A DNA stretch of 64,000 nucleotides from Pacificitalea manganoxidans (GTDB taxonomy: Bacteria > Pseudomonadota > Alphaproteobacteria > Rhodobacterales > Rhodobacteraceae), in contig NZ_CP021409.1 in assembly GCF_002504165.1 (NCBI RefSeq), positions 1 through 64,000 on the forward strand, read 5' to 3'. Positions 54,668-63,206 of the stretch are shown piece after piece (position 1 is the stretch's first letter; each line of letters opens with the position of its first letter). Made by a program: the position numbers and the translations under genes. The notes beneath the pieces are model-generated. The model saw only the letters and a list, made by a program, of their open reading frames with translations, did not search any database and was not told the origin of the DNA.

Positions 54668-56776
54668 ATGGCCGCACAGCCCACCCAGACTGTCAAAATG
54701 TCGCCTGCCCAAGCGATCGAACATGCGCGTGCGCATTACGGCGCGGGGCGGTTGCAGCCAGCGGCCAAGGTGCTCGACGCGGTTTTGAAATCACAGCCCG
54801 GCAATGCCGACGCGCTGAACCTTGCGGCTGCGACGGCGCTGGCGCAGGGCGATGCGGCGGGTGCGGTAGGGTTGATGGAACGCGCCGTGGCGTCTCATCC
54901 CCGGCATCCGGTGTTTCTGGCGAACCTCGCCGAAATGCGCCGCCGCGCGGGCGACGGGGCGGGCGCGGTTGACACGGCGCGCCGCGCGGTCGAGGCCGGT
55001 CCGCATCTGGCGGTGACCCACGCCAATCTGGGCATCGCGCTTTACGAGGCGGGCGATCTGGACGGGGCGGAAGCCGCGCAGATCGCAGCGCTCGAAATCG
55101 ACCCGGCGCAGCCGCGCGCGATCAACAATCTGGGCTCCATCGCCCGCGACCGCCGCGACCTGCCCACGGCCATCGACCATTACCGCCGGGCACAGCGGAT
55201 GGCCCCCGCCGATGACGAAATCGTCTCCAACCTCGGCACCGTGCTGGTGGAAAATGACCGCGCGGACGAGGCGCTGCGCCTGCTGGAACCCTATGTCCGC
55301 GTGCGCCCTGCCGTGCCTGCGGAAATCCACGCAGTGATCGGGCGCGCCCATTTGCGGCGCGAGGATCTGGACAATGCCGAACGCGCCCTGCGCACCGCGA
55401 TCACCGTTGATCCCAAACACGTCTCGGCGCATGTCTCGCTCAGTCAGGTGATCCAGCAGAAAAACCACGTCGACAAGGCGCTGGCCATCGCCGCGATGGC
55501 GGTCAAGATCGACCCGCAAAGCGCCATCGCCCATCATCAGGCGGGCGTCTGTCTGGGCGAACTGGGCGAAAGCGACCGGGCCAAGCAGGCGTTCGAGCGG
55601 GCGCTGGAGCTAGAGCCCGATCTGCACCGCGCGCTGCTGTCGCTGGGCTATCAGGCAATGGAGATGGGCGACGCCGACACCGCGCGCAGCATCTTTGAGC
55701 GAGCCATCGCCGCGCAGCCCGACGATTTCGGCGGGCATCTGGCGCTGGTGCGGCTGGCCAAGGTCGGCGCGGATGATCCGGCAATGGCGGCGCTGGAGGC
55801 CGCGGCAGAGGATCTGGACGGCATGGCCACCCCGCGTGCCATCGCGCTGCACTATGCGCTGGCCAAGGGTTACGAGGATCAGAAACGGTTCGATGAGGCA
55901 TGGCCCCATTACGCCCGCGGCGCGGAGCTAAAGCGCACGACGATCGAGCATCACGCGGAGCAGTTCGAGGACAAGGTCGACCACATCATCGAGGTGATGA
56001 ACGCCGACATGATCGCCCGGCTGCGGCAGGGGGCGATCACCTCGGACCGGGCGATTTTCGTGCTGGGAATGCCGCGGTCGGGCACGACCCTGACCGAAAC
56101 GATCCTTGCCAGTCATCCCGATGTGCATGGCGCGGGCGAATTGCATGATCTGCAACGGCTGCTGCCGCTCGACAATGGCGACCCCGAAGCGCGCTATCCG
56201 CATGTGGTGACCCGGCTGACGCCGGATGCGTTCGGGGCCAAGGCGCAGAGCTATGTCGATGGGCTGGCGCGCCGCAGCGATGACAGCCCCCGTGTGACCG
56301 ATAAGATGCCCGCGAACTTTATCTACCTTGGGTTGATTCATGCGCTGATGCCCAACGCGCGGATCGTGCATACGGTGCGCGATCCGATGGACACCTGTGT
56401 CAGTTGCTTCACCCGGCTGTTCGACCGCGCGCAGTTGCATAGTTACGATCAGGTGGAGATGGCCCGCTACTACAATGCCTATCGCCGGTTGATGGATCAC
56501 TGGCGCAGCGTGCTGCCCGGTGATGCGTTCATGGATATCGAATATGAAACGCTGGTGTCGGATTTCGAGCCGCAGGCACGGCGGCTGGTGGATTGGTGCG
56601 GGCTGGACTGGAACGAAGCCTGCCTGACCCCGCACGAAACCAAGCGCTCGGTGCGCACGGCCTCGGTTACACAGGTGCGGCAGCCGATCTATACGACGTC
56701 GGTTGCGAAATGGCGCGCCTATGAGGCGCATCTGGGCCCGATGCTGGAGACGCTTGGACCCAACCGCCCGGCGTGA
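54668..56776 (+). CDS. TPR-domain sulfotransferase-family protein
   Basis: A 702-residue protein. The first 400 residues are tetratricopeptide repeats (units such as NLGIALYEAGDLDGAEAAQIAALEIDP). From about residue 460 a sulfotransferase domain begins with the PAPS 5'-phosphosulfate loop GMPRSGTTLTETILAS and continues with HTVRDPMDTCVSCF. I start at 54668, after GAGGAG; the frame extends upstream over the autotransporter promoter. It is divergent from autotransporter 2. It may sulfate or otherwise modify a surface polysaccharide or protein; the repeats would recruit the acceptor. Confidence 0.85.
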   Translation: MAAQPTQTVKMSPAQAIEHARAHYGAGRLQPAAKVLDAVLKSQPGNADALNLAAATALAQGDAAGAVGLMERAVASHPRHPVFLANLAEMRRRAGDGAGAVDTARRAVEAGPHLAVTHANLGIALYEAGDLDGAEAAQIAALEIDPAQPRAINNLGSIARDRRDLPTAIDHYRRAQRMAPADDEIVSNLGTVLVENDRADEALRLLEPYVRVRPAVPAEIHAVIGRAHLRREDLDNAERALRTAITVDPKHVSAHVSLSQVIQQKNHVDKALAIAAMAVKIDPQSAIAHHQAGVCLGELGESDRAKQAFERALELEPDLHRALLSLGYQAMEMGDADTARSIFERAIAAQPDDFGGHLALVRLAKVGADDPAMAALEAAAEDLDGMATPRAIALHYALAKGYEDQKRFDEAWPHYARGAELKRTTIEHHAEQFEDKVDHIIEVMNADMIARLRQGAITSDRAIFVLGMPRSGTTLTETILASHPDVHGAGELHDLQRLLPLDNGDPEARYPHVVTRLTPDAFGAKAQSYVDGLARRSDDSPRVTDKMPANFIYLGLIHALMPNARIVHTVRDPMDTCVSCFTRLFDRAQLHSYDQVEMARYYNAYRRLMDHWRSVLPGDAFMDIEYETLVSDFEPQARRLVDWCGLDWNEACLTPHETKRSVRTASVTQVRQPIYTTSVAKWRAYEAHLGPMLETLGPNRPA

Positions 56777-56792
56777 CCCAACGGCACATGAG

Positions 56793-56826
56793 AAGGGCCG
56801 GTCCCCCCGTGGGGCCGGCCCTTTTT
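56793..56826. terminator. rho-independent terminator between sulfotransferase and parB
   Basis: Stem AAGGGCCGG / CCGGCCCTT extended by CCCC / GGGG past a bulged T, followed by TTTTT. Lies between convergent genes and fits best as the sulfotransferase terminator. Confidence 0.85.
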
Positions 56827-56861
56827 GCTGCGCTCATGGCGGGCGTGCGCCCTGCCCTGTA

Positions 56862-56910
56862 TGTTACCCGGCTGCGGTCTTACCCAGGCAAAACCTTACC
56901 CGTGGGTAAG
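56862..56910. other. parS-like cluster downstream of parB
   Basis: The full palindrome CTTACCCGTGGGTAAG (56895-56910) is preceded by degenerate copies GTTACCCGG (56862-56870) and CTTACCCAGG (56879-56888). The regular spacing suggests a ParB-binding cluster. Confidence 0.7.
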
Positions 56911-56924
56911 ATTTTGGCTGCGCC

Positions 56925-58007
56925 TCAACTGTCGAGCGCGGCGTAAAACGCGGCCAGTGCCTGTTCCAATTTCCGCCGTTCGATGGACGAAAAATCCCGC
57001 TCGTCGCGCAATTCCAGCCGCCCCTGCGATGCGCTGCATTTGGCGATGCCGCTGCCCGAAGGCACCTGAAACGTGGTTTTGGCCTGACGCGGACGCGCGG
57101 GCGCGGTCGAAACCTTACCCGTGGGTAAGGTCCCTGCCCCTTCGGCAAAGCTGCGCAGGATCTCGTTTTCGCGCGCGGCATCGCGGCCCGGCTCCGCCCG
57201 CAGCGCCATCGCCACACGGCCCGCCAACCCGTCATCGCGATCCATCCGGCGTTTCAATTCCACGCCGATGTTGCGCGAAATCTCCTGCGGGTGTTCCAGC
57301 ACCTTATCCAGCTTGGCCAGCAATTCGGCAAAGGCGCGGATATAGCTGCGCTTGGTGTAGCTGGCGGATTTGAACAGCCGCTTCACCGCGTCCGCGACAT
57401 CGGAACATTCGTTGGCCGGATCGTCCGCGTAGCGCCGCGCGAGCGTCGCCATCTCCGCAAATGAGATGTCTTTGCGGATCAGGTTTTCATCCACCATGCG
57501 CCGGTAGCTGGTGCTGGTTTCGGCCTCCATCGGGACGATGCCTGCGGGGATGCGGGCAAAGGCGTCATCGCCGGTTTCCTCGGACAGCGCGCGATAGGCC
57601 ATCAGGCGGCGCATGCCTTGGATCAGTTCGTAGCGGCCATCGGGGCGGGCCTCGACGCGGATCGGGTTGGACAGACCGATTTCGCGGATCGAGGTTTTCA
57701 ATTCCTCCAGTTCGTCATCCACGCCCGGCTTGCGATCGCGCAGCAGCCGCTCGGTCACCACGTCATCGATTGCGATGCGGTCGGTGATCAGCCCGTCGCG
57801 TTTCAGCCGGACGAACTCCGCCGCGAGCCGGTCGTTTTCCTCGCGGATCGTATCCTCTGCCGCTTTGCGGTCCCGCAGGGAACTGGCGTTTTCGTTGATG
57901 GCCGAGGCCATCGGCCCGCGCCGCAACGCGCGGTCGGGCACCTTGCCCACTTCCATTTCGTCCATCGTGGGAATGTCGATGTCGAACATCCGGCGTTTCT
58001 TGCTCAT
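56925..58007 (-). CDS. parB: plasmid partitioning protein ParB
   Basis: A 360-residue ParB/RepB-type DNA-binding protein. The ParB nuclease/CTPase-like region shows ELKTSIREIGLSNPIRVE and YELIQGMRRLMAYR with the GxRR motif, then a helix-turn-helix core (FAEMATLARRY...SYTKRSYIRAFAEL). The ATG at 58007 overlaps the parA stop (ATGA). A parS-like palindrome inside the gene at 57114-57129 encodes LPTGK (residues 294-298) in the linker before the C-terminal dimerisation part. It should bind the parS-like sites and segregate the plasmid with ParA. Confidence 0.9.
   Translation of the reverse strand: MSKKRRMFDIDIPTMDEMEVGKVPDRALRRGPMASAINENASSLRDRKAAEDTIREENDRLAAEFVRLKRDGLITDRIAIDDVVTERLLRDRKPGVDDELEELKTSIREIGLSNPIRVEARPDGRYELIQGMRRLMAYRALSEETGDDAFARIPAGIVPMEAETSTSYRRMVDENLIRKDISFAEMATLARRYADDPANECSDVADAVKRLFKSASYTKRSYIRAFAELLAKLDKVLEHPQEISRNIGVELKRRMDRDDGLAGRVAMALRAEPGRDAARENEILRSFAEGAGTLPTGKVSTAPARPRQAKTTFQVPSGSGIAKCSASQGRLELRDERDFSSIERRKLEQALAAFYAALDS
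57114..57129. other. parS-like palindrome inside parB
   Basis: CTTACCCGTGGGTAAG, extended by C/G to 18 bp. It is read in frame as LPTGK in ParB. Confidence 0.7.
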
Positions 58008-59311
58008 TGGTTCGCCTCCATCTGCGTCCATGCGTCCTGCACGGTCTGGCGGAATTCTTCATAGGCTGAATCGAATGTAGATCTCGCTCTGCGCCAGGTC
58101 TCTCTGGTCATTTCCCGGTAATCCATTTCGTAGACCGAGTTCAGGAACCGTCCGGACTGTTCGACGGCGCGGGTCATTTCCACCGGGTTGTCGGTGACAT
58201 GCTCGCCCCAGACCTTACGGAACGCGTCCTGCATGGCGCGGTGAAGCTCGTTTCCGGTCTCGAACCGTGTCAGGAGGAAGCGCACATCATAGAAGGCCTT
58301 GGGCAGCGAAATCTTACCCGTGGGTAAGGTTTGGTCGAACCCGGCGGACAGATCCTCCAGCGCCTCGGACAGCTGCCCGATGAAGGATGTGGTGCTGTCA
58401 TATTCCCAATAGCCCGGCCCCGAGGGCACATAGAGGATGTCGGCGGCAAAGACCGCGTTCATCGATTGATAGCCAATGGCGGGCGGGCAATCGAAGATGA
58501 TGATGTCGTAGCTGTCATCAGGGATCTGGTCGAGGTAGCGCGACACGGCGGCAAAGAACGACCAGTCCGGGTTCAGGTGCCGATATTGGGCGGAGGCGAA
58601 TTCCACAAAGGCCGCGTTGGCGCAGGACGGGATCGCATCGATGGTCGGCCACGAGGTCGGCTTGATGAAGTCACCGATGCGCAGATCGCCCAGACCCAGT
58701 TCGGTGATCGCGGCAGGCAGGTGGCGCTGGGGCAGGGCGGCGCCGGATTCCGCGCCCACGGGCCCCGCGTTCATGCGTTCGGTTTCGCGGATCAGGTCGC
58801 GCGCCATGATGCCCCAGACGGTGTGTTCCTCGGACACGTCGGTCAGGCCGAGCGAATGGCTGAGCGTCGCCTGCGGATCGAAATCGACGACCAGCACCCG
58901 GTAGCCATCCAGAGCGGCGGCATGGGCGAAATGCAGCGCGACCGTCGACTTCCCCGCGCCGCCCTTGAAATTGGCGACCGCCGCGCGGACGGCCCGGCGC
59001 CCGGCGGGGCGGGCGGGCATCAGGCTGCGCTTGTTGATCTTCAACCGGCGGCGCAGCTCGTTGATCTCTTCGAGCGAGAACCAGCGCTGCCGACCTTCCT
59101 GTTCGACCTCGCCCGCGGGGAGGGAGGGATCGGCGGCGAGCTTCCCGCGGAAGGTCGACTGGTTGATGCGAAAGATCAGCTCCGCCACCTCCCACGACGA
59201 AAAGCGGCGCAGCTGCTTCTCCAGTCCGGGGGAAAAGGTCTGCTGCCGGATCCAGCCCTGAAGCTTCAGGGACCGGTTCTGCAGGATGCCGAGATCTTCG
59301 TGGGTATACAT
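58004..59311 (-). CDS. parA: plasmid partitioning ATPase ParA
   Basis: A 435-residue ParA with a long N-terminal regulatory part (residues about 35-95, helix-turn-helix-like), deviant Walker A FKGGAGKST (115-123), Walker A' VVDFDPQATLS and Walker B IIIFDCPP. The size fits the P1/RepA-type class Ia ParA that represses its own operon. I start at ATG 59311, after GCGAGG; the longer frame runs into the AT-rich origin. A parS-like palindrome at 58313-58328 encodes LPTGK (residues 329-333). Confidence 0.9.
   Translation of the reverse strand: MYTHEDLGILQNRSLKLQGWIRQQTFSPGLEKQLRRFSSWEVAELIFRINQSTFRGKLAADPSLPAGEVEQEGRQRWFSLEEINELRRRLKINKRSLMPARPAGRRAVRAAVANFKGGAGKSTVALHFAHAAALDGYRVLVVDFDPQATLSHSLGLTDVSEEHTVWGIMARDLIRETERMNAGPVGAESGAALPQRHLPAAITELGLGDLRIGDFIKPTSWPTIDAIPSCANAAFVEFASAQYRHLNPDWSFFAAVSRYLDQIPDDSYDIIIFDCPPAIGYQSMNAVFAADILYVPSGPGYWEYDSTTSFIGQLSEALEDLSAGFDQTLPTGKISLPKAFYDVRFLLTRFETGNELHRAMQDAFRKVWGEHVTDNPVEMTRAVEQSGRFLNSVYEMDYREMTRETWRRARSTFDSAYEEFRQTVQDAWTQMEANQ
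58313..58328. other. parS-like palindrome inside parA
   Basis: CTTACCCGTGGGTAAG, the same as the parB-internal copy and in the same reading frame, giving LPTGK in ParA. Confidence 0.7.
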
Positions 59312-59411
59312 GCTGTGCCTCGCAAAACGGATTTTCGTGTTTTTTTCCCATTTACGACTTATTTGCGAATGACGCAAAACCTATTATCATCCCTGACATC
59401 GCTGCGCGGAC

Positions 59412-59427
59412 CTTACCCACGGGTAAG
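59412..59427. other. parS-like palindrome upstream of parA
   Basis: CTTACCCACGGGTAAG, the complement of the centre found in the par-gene copies, about 100 bp upstream of the parA start. It may also serve in autoregulation. Confidence 0.7.
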
Positions 59428-59518
59428 AAATCAACGCAGCGGGCGCGTCTGGCGATTCGGTGCGCGGCGGTCTGCGATCCCGGCGGGGCAGGGGGCCTGA
59501 ACGCCTCAAAGACGCAAC

Positions 59519-59602
59519 ATATTGGGGGACACCCCCGGCCCAAAATCCACAGATAGGGGGACATTTCGGGTCGATAGGGGGTCATCCAGTATGTCCCCCA
59601 TC
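59519..59602. repeat. iterons of the replication origin
   Basis: Four related elements of consensus GATnGGGGGaCAT: 59519-59532 (ATATTGGGGGACAC), 59552-59564 (GATAGGGGGACAT), 59573-59585 (GATAGGGGGTCAT) and, inverted, 59591-59602. The second and third are 21 bp apart; the third and fourth form an imperfect inverted repeat. They probably bind the replication protein. Confidence 0.65.
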
Positions 59603-59886
59603 ACCTATACCTTCACCACTTTCATATTTTGAAAGGGGTAAGGGGGTCCGGGCTGCAACCGGCGGCAGAACACGATCGCTTGACAGAATCGGAGCGTTGG
59701 ACGCAAATTGGCGACAAGCTCGGAAAAGCGTTGGCAAGACGGTCAAACCGGGCAAAAGATGGGGCAGACAGTCAGGCCAGCACCATGACAGGACGGGCCA
59801 GCGCCGCGCCGGAATCCGGGACGATCCCGGCGGCGGGGACAGGTCCGGCATGTTCAGGGCGCCCGACGAGCGAAGCGGAGCAGGTC

Positions 59887-60609
59887 ATGCAGGTGGCGAA
59901 ACCGGTCGGACGCAATGCGTCGGCCCTGAAATACGACATTCTGTCGGCGCTCGGGGTTTCGGCATTGGCCGGGGATAAGCATCGCCAGCGGTTGATGTTG
60001 CGGCTCATCGTTCTGATTACCACGCGCTACAATTGGCAGATCAACGAATTGTCCATTGGCCGGGCCGAGATCGCGCGGCTGTGGTCGGTGGACGAACGCA
60101 CGGTGAAACGCGAAATGGCGCGGATGCGCAGCGCGGGCTGGCTGGAGGTCAAGCGCGCGGGGGTGAAGGGCCGGGTGACGGTCTATGCTTTCGATCTGGA
60201 TGCGGTGCTGTCGGGAACGGCGGATAGCTGGGACACGATTGGTGCGGATTTCACGGCGCGGATGCAGGCACGTCACGGCGGGGCAGGGACGTCAGAAGGG
60301 CCGGGCGCGGCCCCCGATCCGAATGTCATTCCATTCCAGCCGCTGACTACGCGCGGACGCGGCGGTGTGGCCGACGGGCTATGGGCACAGGTGCTGACCC
60401 GGCTGCATGCTGAAGCGCCCGCACTGACCAACGCGTGGTTCGGGCAATTGTCCGAAATGGCGCATGAGGACGGACGCGTGACGCTGGCGGCCCCGTCGCG
60501 CTTTGTCGCGGGCTATGTGAGCACGCATCTGATGACGCAGCTTCTGGCGGCCTATAGCGCGCTTGACCCCAGTGTGCGCCGGATCGAGGTGATTGCTGCG
60601 GGAGTCTGA
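59887..60609 (+). CDS. DnaA-like plasmid replication initiator
   Basis: A 240-residue initiator. Residues about 5-110 contain a winged-helix-like DNA-binding region (LSIGRAEIARLWSVDERTVKREM, then AGWLEV). The last 85 residues (LWAQVLTRLHAEAP...WFGQLSEM...LAAPSRFVAGYV) resemble DnaA domain I, the mark of the DnaA-like replicases of Rhodobacterales plasmids. I choose ATG 59887, where GGAG lies nine bases upstream; an 86-residue longer form from TTG 59629 and an ATG at 59785 are in frame. It is divergent from parAB across the iterons. Confidence 0.8.
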   Translation: MQVAKPVGRNASALKYDILSALGVSALAGDKHRQRLMLRLIVLITTRYNWQINELSIGRAEIARLWSVDERTVKREMARMRSAGWLEVKRAGVKGRVTVYAFDLDAVLSGTADSWDTIGADFTARMQARHGGAGTSEGPGAAPDPNVIPFQPLTTRGRGGVADGLWAQVLTRLHAEAPALTNAWFGQLSEMAHEDGRVTLAAPSRFVAGYVSTHLMTQLLAAYSALDPSVRRIEVIAAGV

Positions 60610-60700
60610 CGTTTGCGGCGTTTGCAACAATAGTGACGATCTTTGCAATTTTAGCACAGATCGAGCCTTGCTAGCCTGACGACGTCAAAGGGAGGACATC

Positions 60701-62227
60701 ATGACCATTCAACGTTTGCGCGGCTTCTGCGCAGCGGGCGCCTTTGCGCTGGCTGCCGCCACCCCGCTTTTCGCCGGACCGGACGACGACACCCTGCGCG
60801 TCGCCATGACCGAAGAAATCCTGAACCTCGATTACAATTACACCACCAAGCGCGAATATATCATTCTGGCGCAATTGACCGATGCGACGCTGTTCGACCT
60901 CGATCCGGTGACGCAGGAATTCCGTCCCGCGATCGCGACCGGGTATGACTGGGTCGATGAAACGACACTGGACCTGACGCTGCGCGACGATGTGACGTTC
61001 CACGATGGCACGCCACTGACGGCGGAGGACGTGGCCTATACCTATAACTGGATCGCCAGCCCCGAGAGCGAGTCGAACGCGACGGGCGTGGTGGATCGCT
61101 GGCTGGACCGGGCCGAGGTGACGGGGCCGCACAGCCTGCGCTTTCATCTGAAATCGGTGTATCCGCTGGTGCTGCGCGACATGGCGAACCGAATCATGCT
61201 GCGCAAGGCGGGCACCTATGGCGCGGAGGGCGCCATCGACCGCGATGCGATGGCCAGCGATCTGATCGGCACCGGACCCTACCGCGTGGTGAGTTTCGAG
61301 CCCGGCACGGAACTGGTGCTGGAACGGTATGACGGGTTTTTCGGCACCCCGCCTGCAATCGAGACTGTCGTGGTGCGCAACATCCCCGATGTGGGCACGC
61401 AGCAGGCGGAATTGATGTCCGGCGGGATCGACTGGATGTTCAAGGTGCCGCTGGATCTGGCCGAAAGCCTTGGCGGGACGCCGATGGCGCAGCATCTGAG
61501 CGGGCCTGATCTGCGGGTCGGGTTCATCGTGCTGGACGCACATGGCTATACCGATCCCGATGGACCGCTGACCCGCGTCAAGGTGCGGCAGGCGATCAAC
61601 CACGCGCTCAACACGTCGGAAATGGCGCAATATCTGATCGGCGGCTCGGCTGAGGCGATCCACACTGCCTGTCATCCGGCGCAGTTCGGCTGCGATCAGG
61701 CGGCGACCGCCTACCCCTATGACCCGGAGAAGGCCAAGGCGCTGCTGGCGGAGGCGGGTTACCCCGATGGGTTCGATCTGGAGCTTTGGGCCTATCGCGA
61801 CAAGGCGGCGGCCGAGGCCGTGGCCTCCGATCTGACGGCGGTGGGGATCGATGTGAACCTGCGCTACGTCAAGCTGGAGAGCCTGAACCAAGCGCGGGCG
61901 GCACGCGAAATCCCGGCCTATTTCGGCACTTGGGGGTCGGGCGGCACTGCTGACACGGCGGCCATTGCGCGGATCCATTTCGATCTGGAAAGCGACCGCA
62001 ACATGTCGGGCGACGAGGACTTGGCGGAGCTGGTGCTGTCTGCGGAGCAAACCGCCGATCAGGAACAGCGCAAGGCGATCTATTCGGAGGCCATCGGCAA
62101 AATCGCGGACGACGCCTATTGGGCACCGCTGTTTTCCTATTCCGCCAATTACCTGACATCGCCGGATCTGGTGTTTCCCACCGACCCGGACGGGCTTCCG
62201 CGGTTGCAGAACGCAAGCTGGAAGTAA
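60701..62227 (+). CDS. peptide/nickel-type ABC importer binding protein (DppA-like)
   Basis: A 508-residue SBP family 5 receptor with a Sec signal ending near LFAGP. It carries the family region TFHDGTPLTAEDVAYTYNW and VRQAINHALN. It is the first gene of an operon with two Dpp-type permeases; the ATPases are presumably beyond the window. AAAGGGAGG precedes the ATG. Family ligands include peptides, opines, glutathione and oligosaccharides. Confidence 0.9.
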   Translation: MTIQRLRGFCAAGAFALAAATPLFAGPDDDTLRVAMTEEILNLDYNYTTKREYIILAQLTDATLFDLDPVTQEFRPAIATGYDWVDETTLDLTLRDDVTFHDGTPLTAEDVAYTYNWIASPESESNATGVVDRWLDRAEVTGPHSLRFHLKSVYPLVLRDMANRIMLRKAGTYGAEGAIDRDAMASDLIGTGPYRVVSFEPGTELVLERYDGFFGTPPAIETVVVRNIPDVGTQQAELMSGGIDWMFKVPLDLAESLGGTPMAQHLSGPDLRVGFIVLDAHGYTDPDGPLTRVKVRQAINHALNTSEMAQYLIGGSAEAIHTACHPAQFGCDQAATAYPYDPEKAKALLAEAGYPDGFDLELWAYRDKAAAEAVASDLTAVGIDVNLRYVKLESLNQARAAREIPAYFGTWGSGGTADTAAIARIHFDLESDRNMSGDEDLAELVLSAEQTADQEQRKAIYSEAIGKIADDAYWAPLFSYSANYLTSPDLVFPTDPDGLPRLQNASWK

Positions 62228-62243
62228 CACGCTGACCGCGTAG

Positions 62244-62270
62244 GGCAGGGGGCTGCACTGGCCCCTTGCC
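62244..62270 (+). other. intercistronic hairpin after the DppA-like gene
   Basis: Nine-base arms GGCAGGGGG / CCCCTTGCC with one G-U pair and a 9-base loop, 16 bp past the stop and before the permease gene. Confidence 0.65.
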
Positions 62271-62288
62271 GCAACGGAGGAACCCATC

Positions 62289-63206
62289 ATGCTGCGCTAT
62301 ATCGCGCTTCGCGGGCTGCTGGCCATTGCCGTGGCCTTTACCGTGTCGCTCGCGGCGTTTCTGCTGCTCAACGTGGCCGCCGATCCGGCGCAGGCCATCG
62401 CGGGCGAGGACGCCACCCCGGATGTCGTGGAGTCGATCCGCGCGCGTTACGGGCTCGACCGGCCCATGGCCGTTCGGTATTTCGACTGGCTGGGCGGCGT
62501 CGTCCAAGGCGATTTCGGGGAAAGCTATTACTGGCACAAACCCGTGGCCTCGCTGGTGGCGGACCGGGCGGACGAGACGCTGACGCTGGCGTTTTCCGCG
62601 CTGGCGGTGACGATCCTGATCGCCATTCCGCTGGGCGCGCTGGCGGCGCTGAACCCCAATTCGTGGATCGACCGCTTTGCCTTGGGCGTGGCCGTCTCGG
62701 CGCAGGCGGTGCCGAATTTCTGGCTGGGGCTGATCATGATCATCCTGTTCGGGGTGATGGTGCCGATCTTCCCGGTATCGGGCGATGACACATGGCGGCA
62801 TTTCGTCTTGCCCGCCTTTGTGCTGGGCGCGTCTTCGGTGCCTGCGGTGATGCGGCTGACGCGCACCGGGCTAATCGAGGTGATGGGCGCGGATTACATC
62901 CGCACCGCACGGGCCAAAGGGTTTCGCGGCTGGTCGCTGCTGCGCCGACACGCCCTGCGCAACGCGATCCTGCCGGTGATTTCCGTGCTGGCGGTGCAAC
63001 TGGGCCAGAAGTTCGGCGGCTCGGTCATCACCGAAAGCATTTTCGCCATCAACGGCCTTGGGCGGTTGGCACTGGAGAGCATTCTGGGGGCGGATATTCC
63101 CACCGTGCAGATGCTGATCTTTGTCTTTGCCATCGTCTTTGTCGCCATGAACCTGCTCGCCGACATTCTGAATGCGGCGCTTGACCCGAGGATACGGATC
63201 GGATGA
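62289..63206 (+). CDS. peptide-type ABC importer permease (DppB-like)
   Basis: A 305-residue permease with about six membrane segments and an EAA-like loop around YIRTARAKGFRGWSLLRRHALRNAILP. Typical DppB length. Its stop overlaps the next permease start (ATGA). Confidence 0.9.
   Translation: MLRYIALRGLLAIAVAFTVSLAAFLLLNVAADPAQAIAGEDATPDVVESIRARYGLDRPMAVRYFDWLGGVVQGDFGESYYWHKPVASLVADRADETLTLAFSALAVTILIAIPLGALAALNPNSWIDRFALGVAVSAQAVPNFWLGLIMIILFGVMVPIFPVSGDDTWRHFVLPAFVLGASSVPAVMRLTRTGLIEVMGADYIRTARAKGFRGWSLLRRHALRNAILPVISVLAVQLGQKFGGSVITESIFAINGLGRLALESILGADIPTVQMLIFVFAIVFVAMNLLADILNAALDPRIRIG

Larger units (their letters stand above)
59312..59886. other. putative replication origin region
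   Basis: A 575-bp gap between the divergent parA and replication genes. It holds an AT-rich stretch just upstream of parA (about 59325-59395), a parS-like site at 59412-59427, iterons at 59519-59602, a DnaA-box-like AAATCCACA at 59543-59551 (two mismatches to TTATCCACA) and a TTGACA at 59680 that could be a -35. The last 258 bp are open in the replication gene frame from a TTG at 59629, so part could be coding. Confidence 0.65.

Noticed and set aside
57114-58328. LPTGK as a sortase-type sorting motif
   Set aside because: ParA and ParB are cytoplasmic and the organism type is Gram-negative. The peptide is explained by the overlapping DNA palindrome.
59629-59886. N-terminal extension of the replication protein from TTG 59629
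   Set aside because: The added 86 residues look low in structure and overlap the origin zone; the ATG at 59887 has a better ribosome site. Not fully excluded.
56925-60609. RepABC-type replicon
   Set aside because: The initiator is divergent from parAB, is short and has a DnaA domain I-like C-terminus; no RepC-like gene or counter-transcribed RNA layout is seen.
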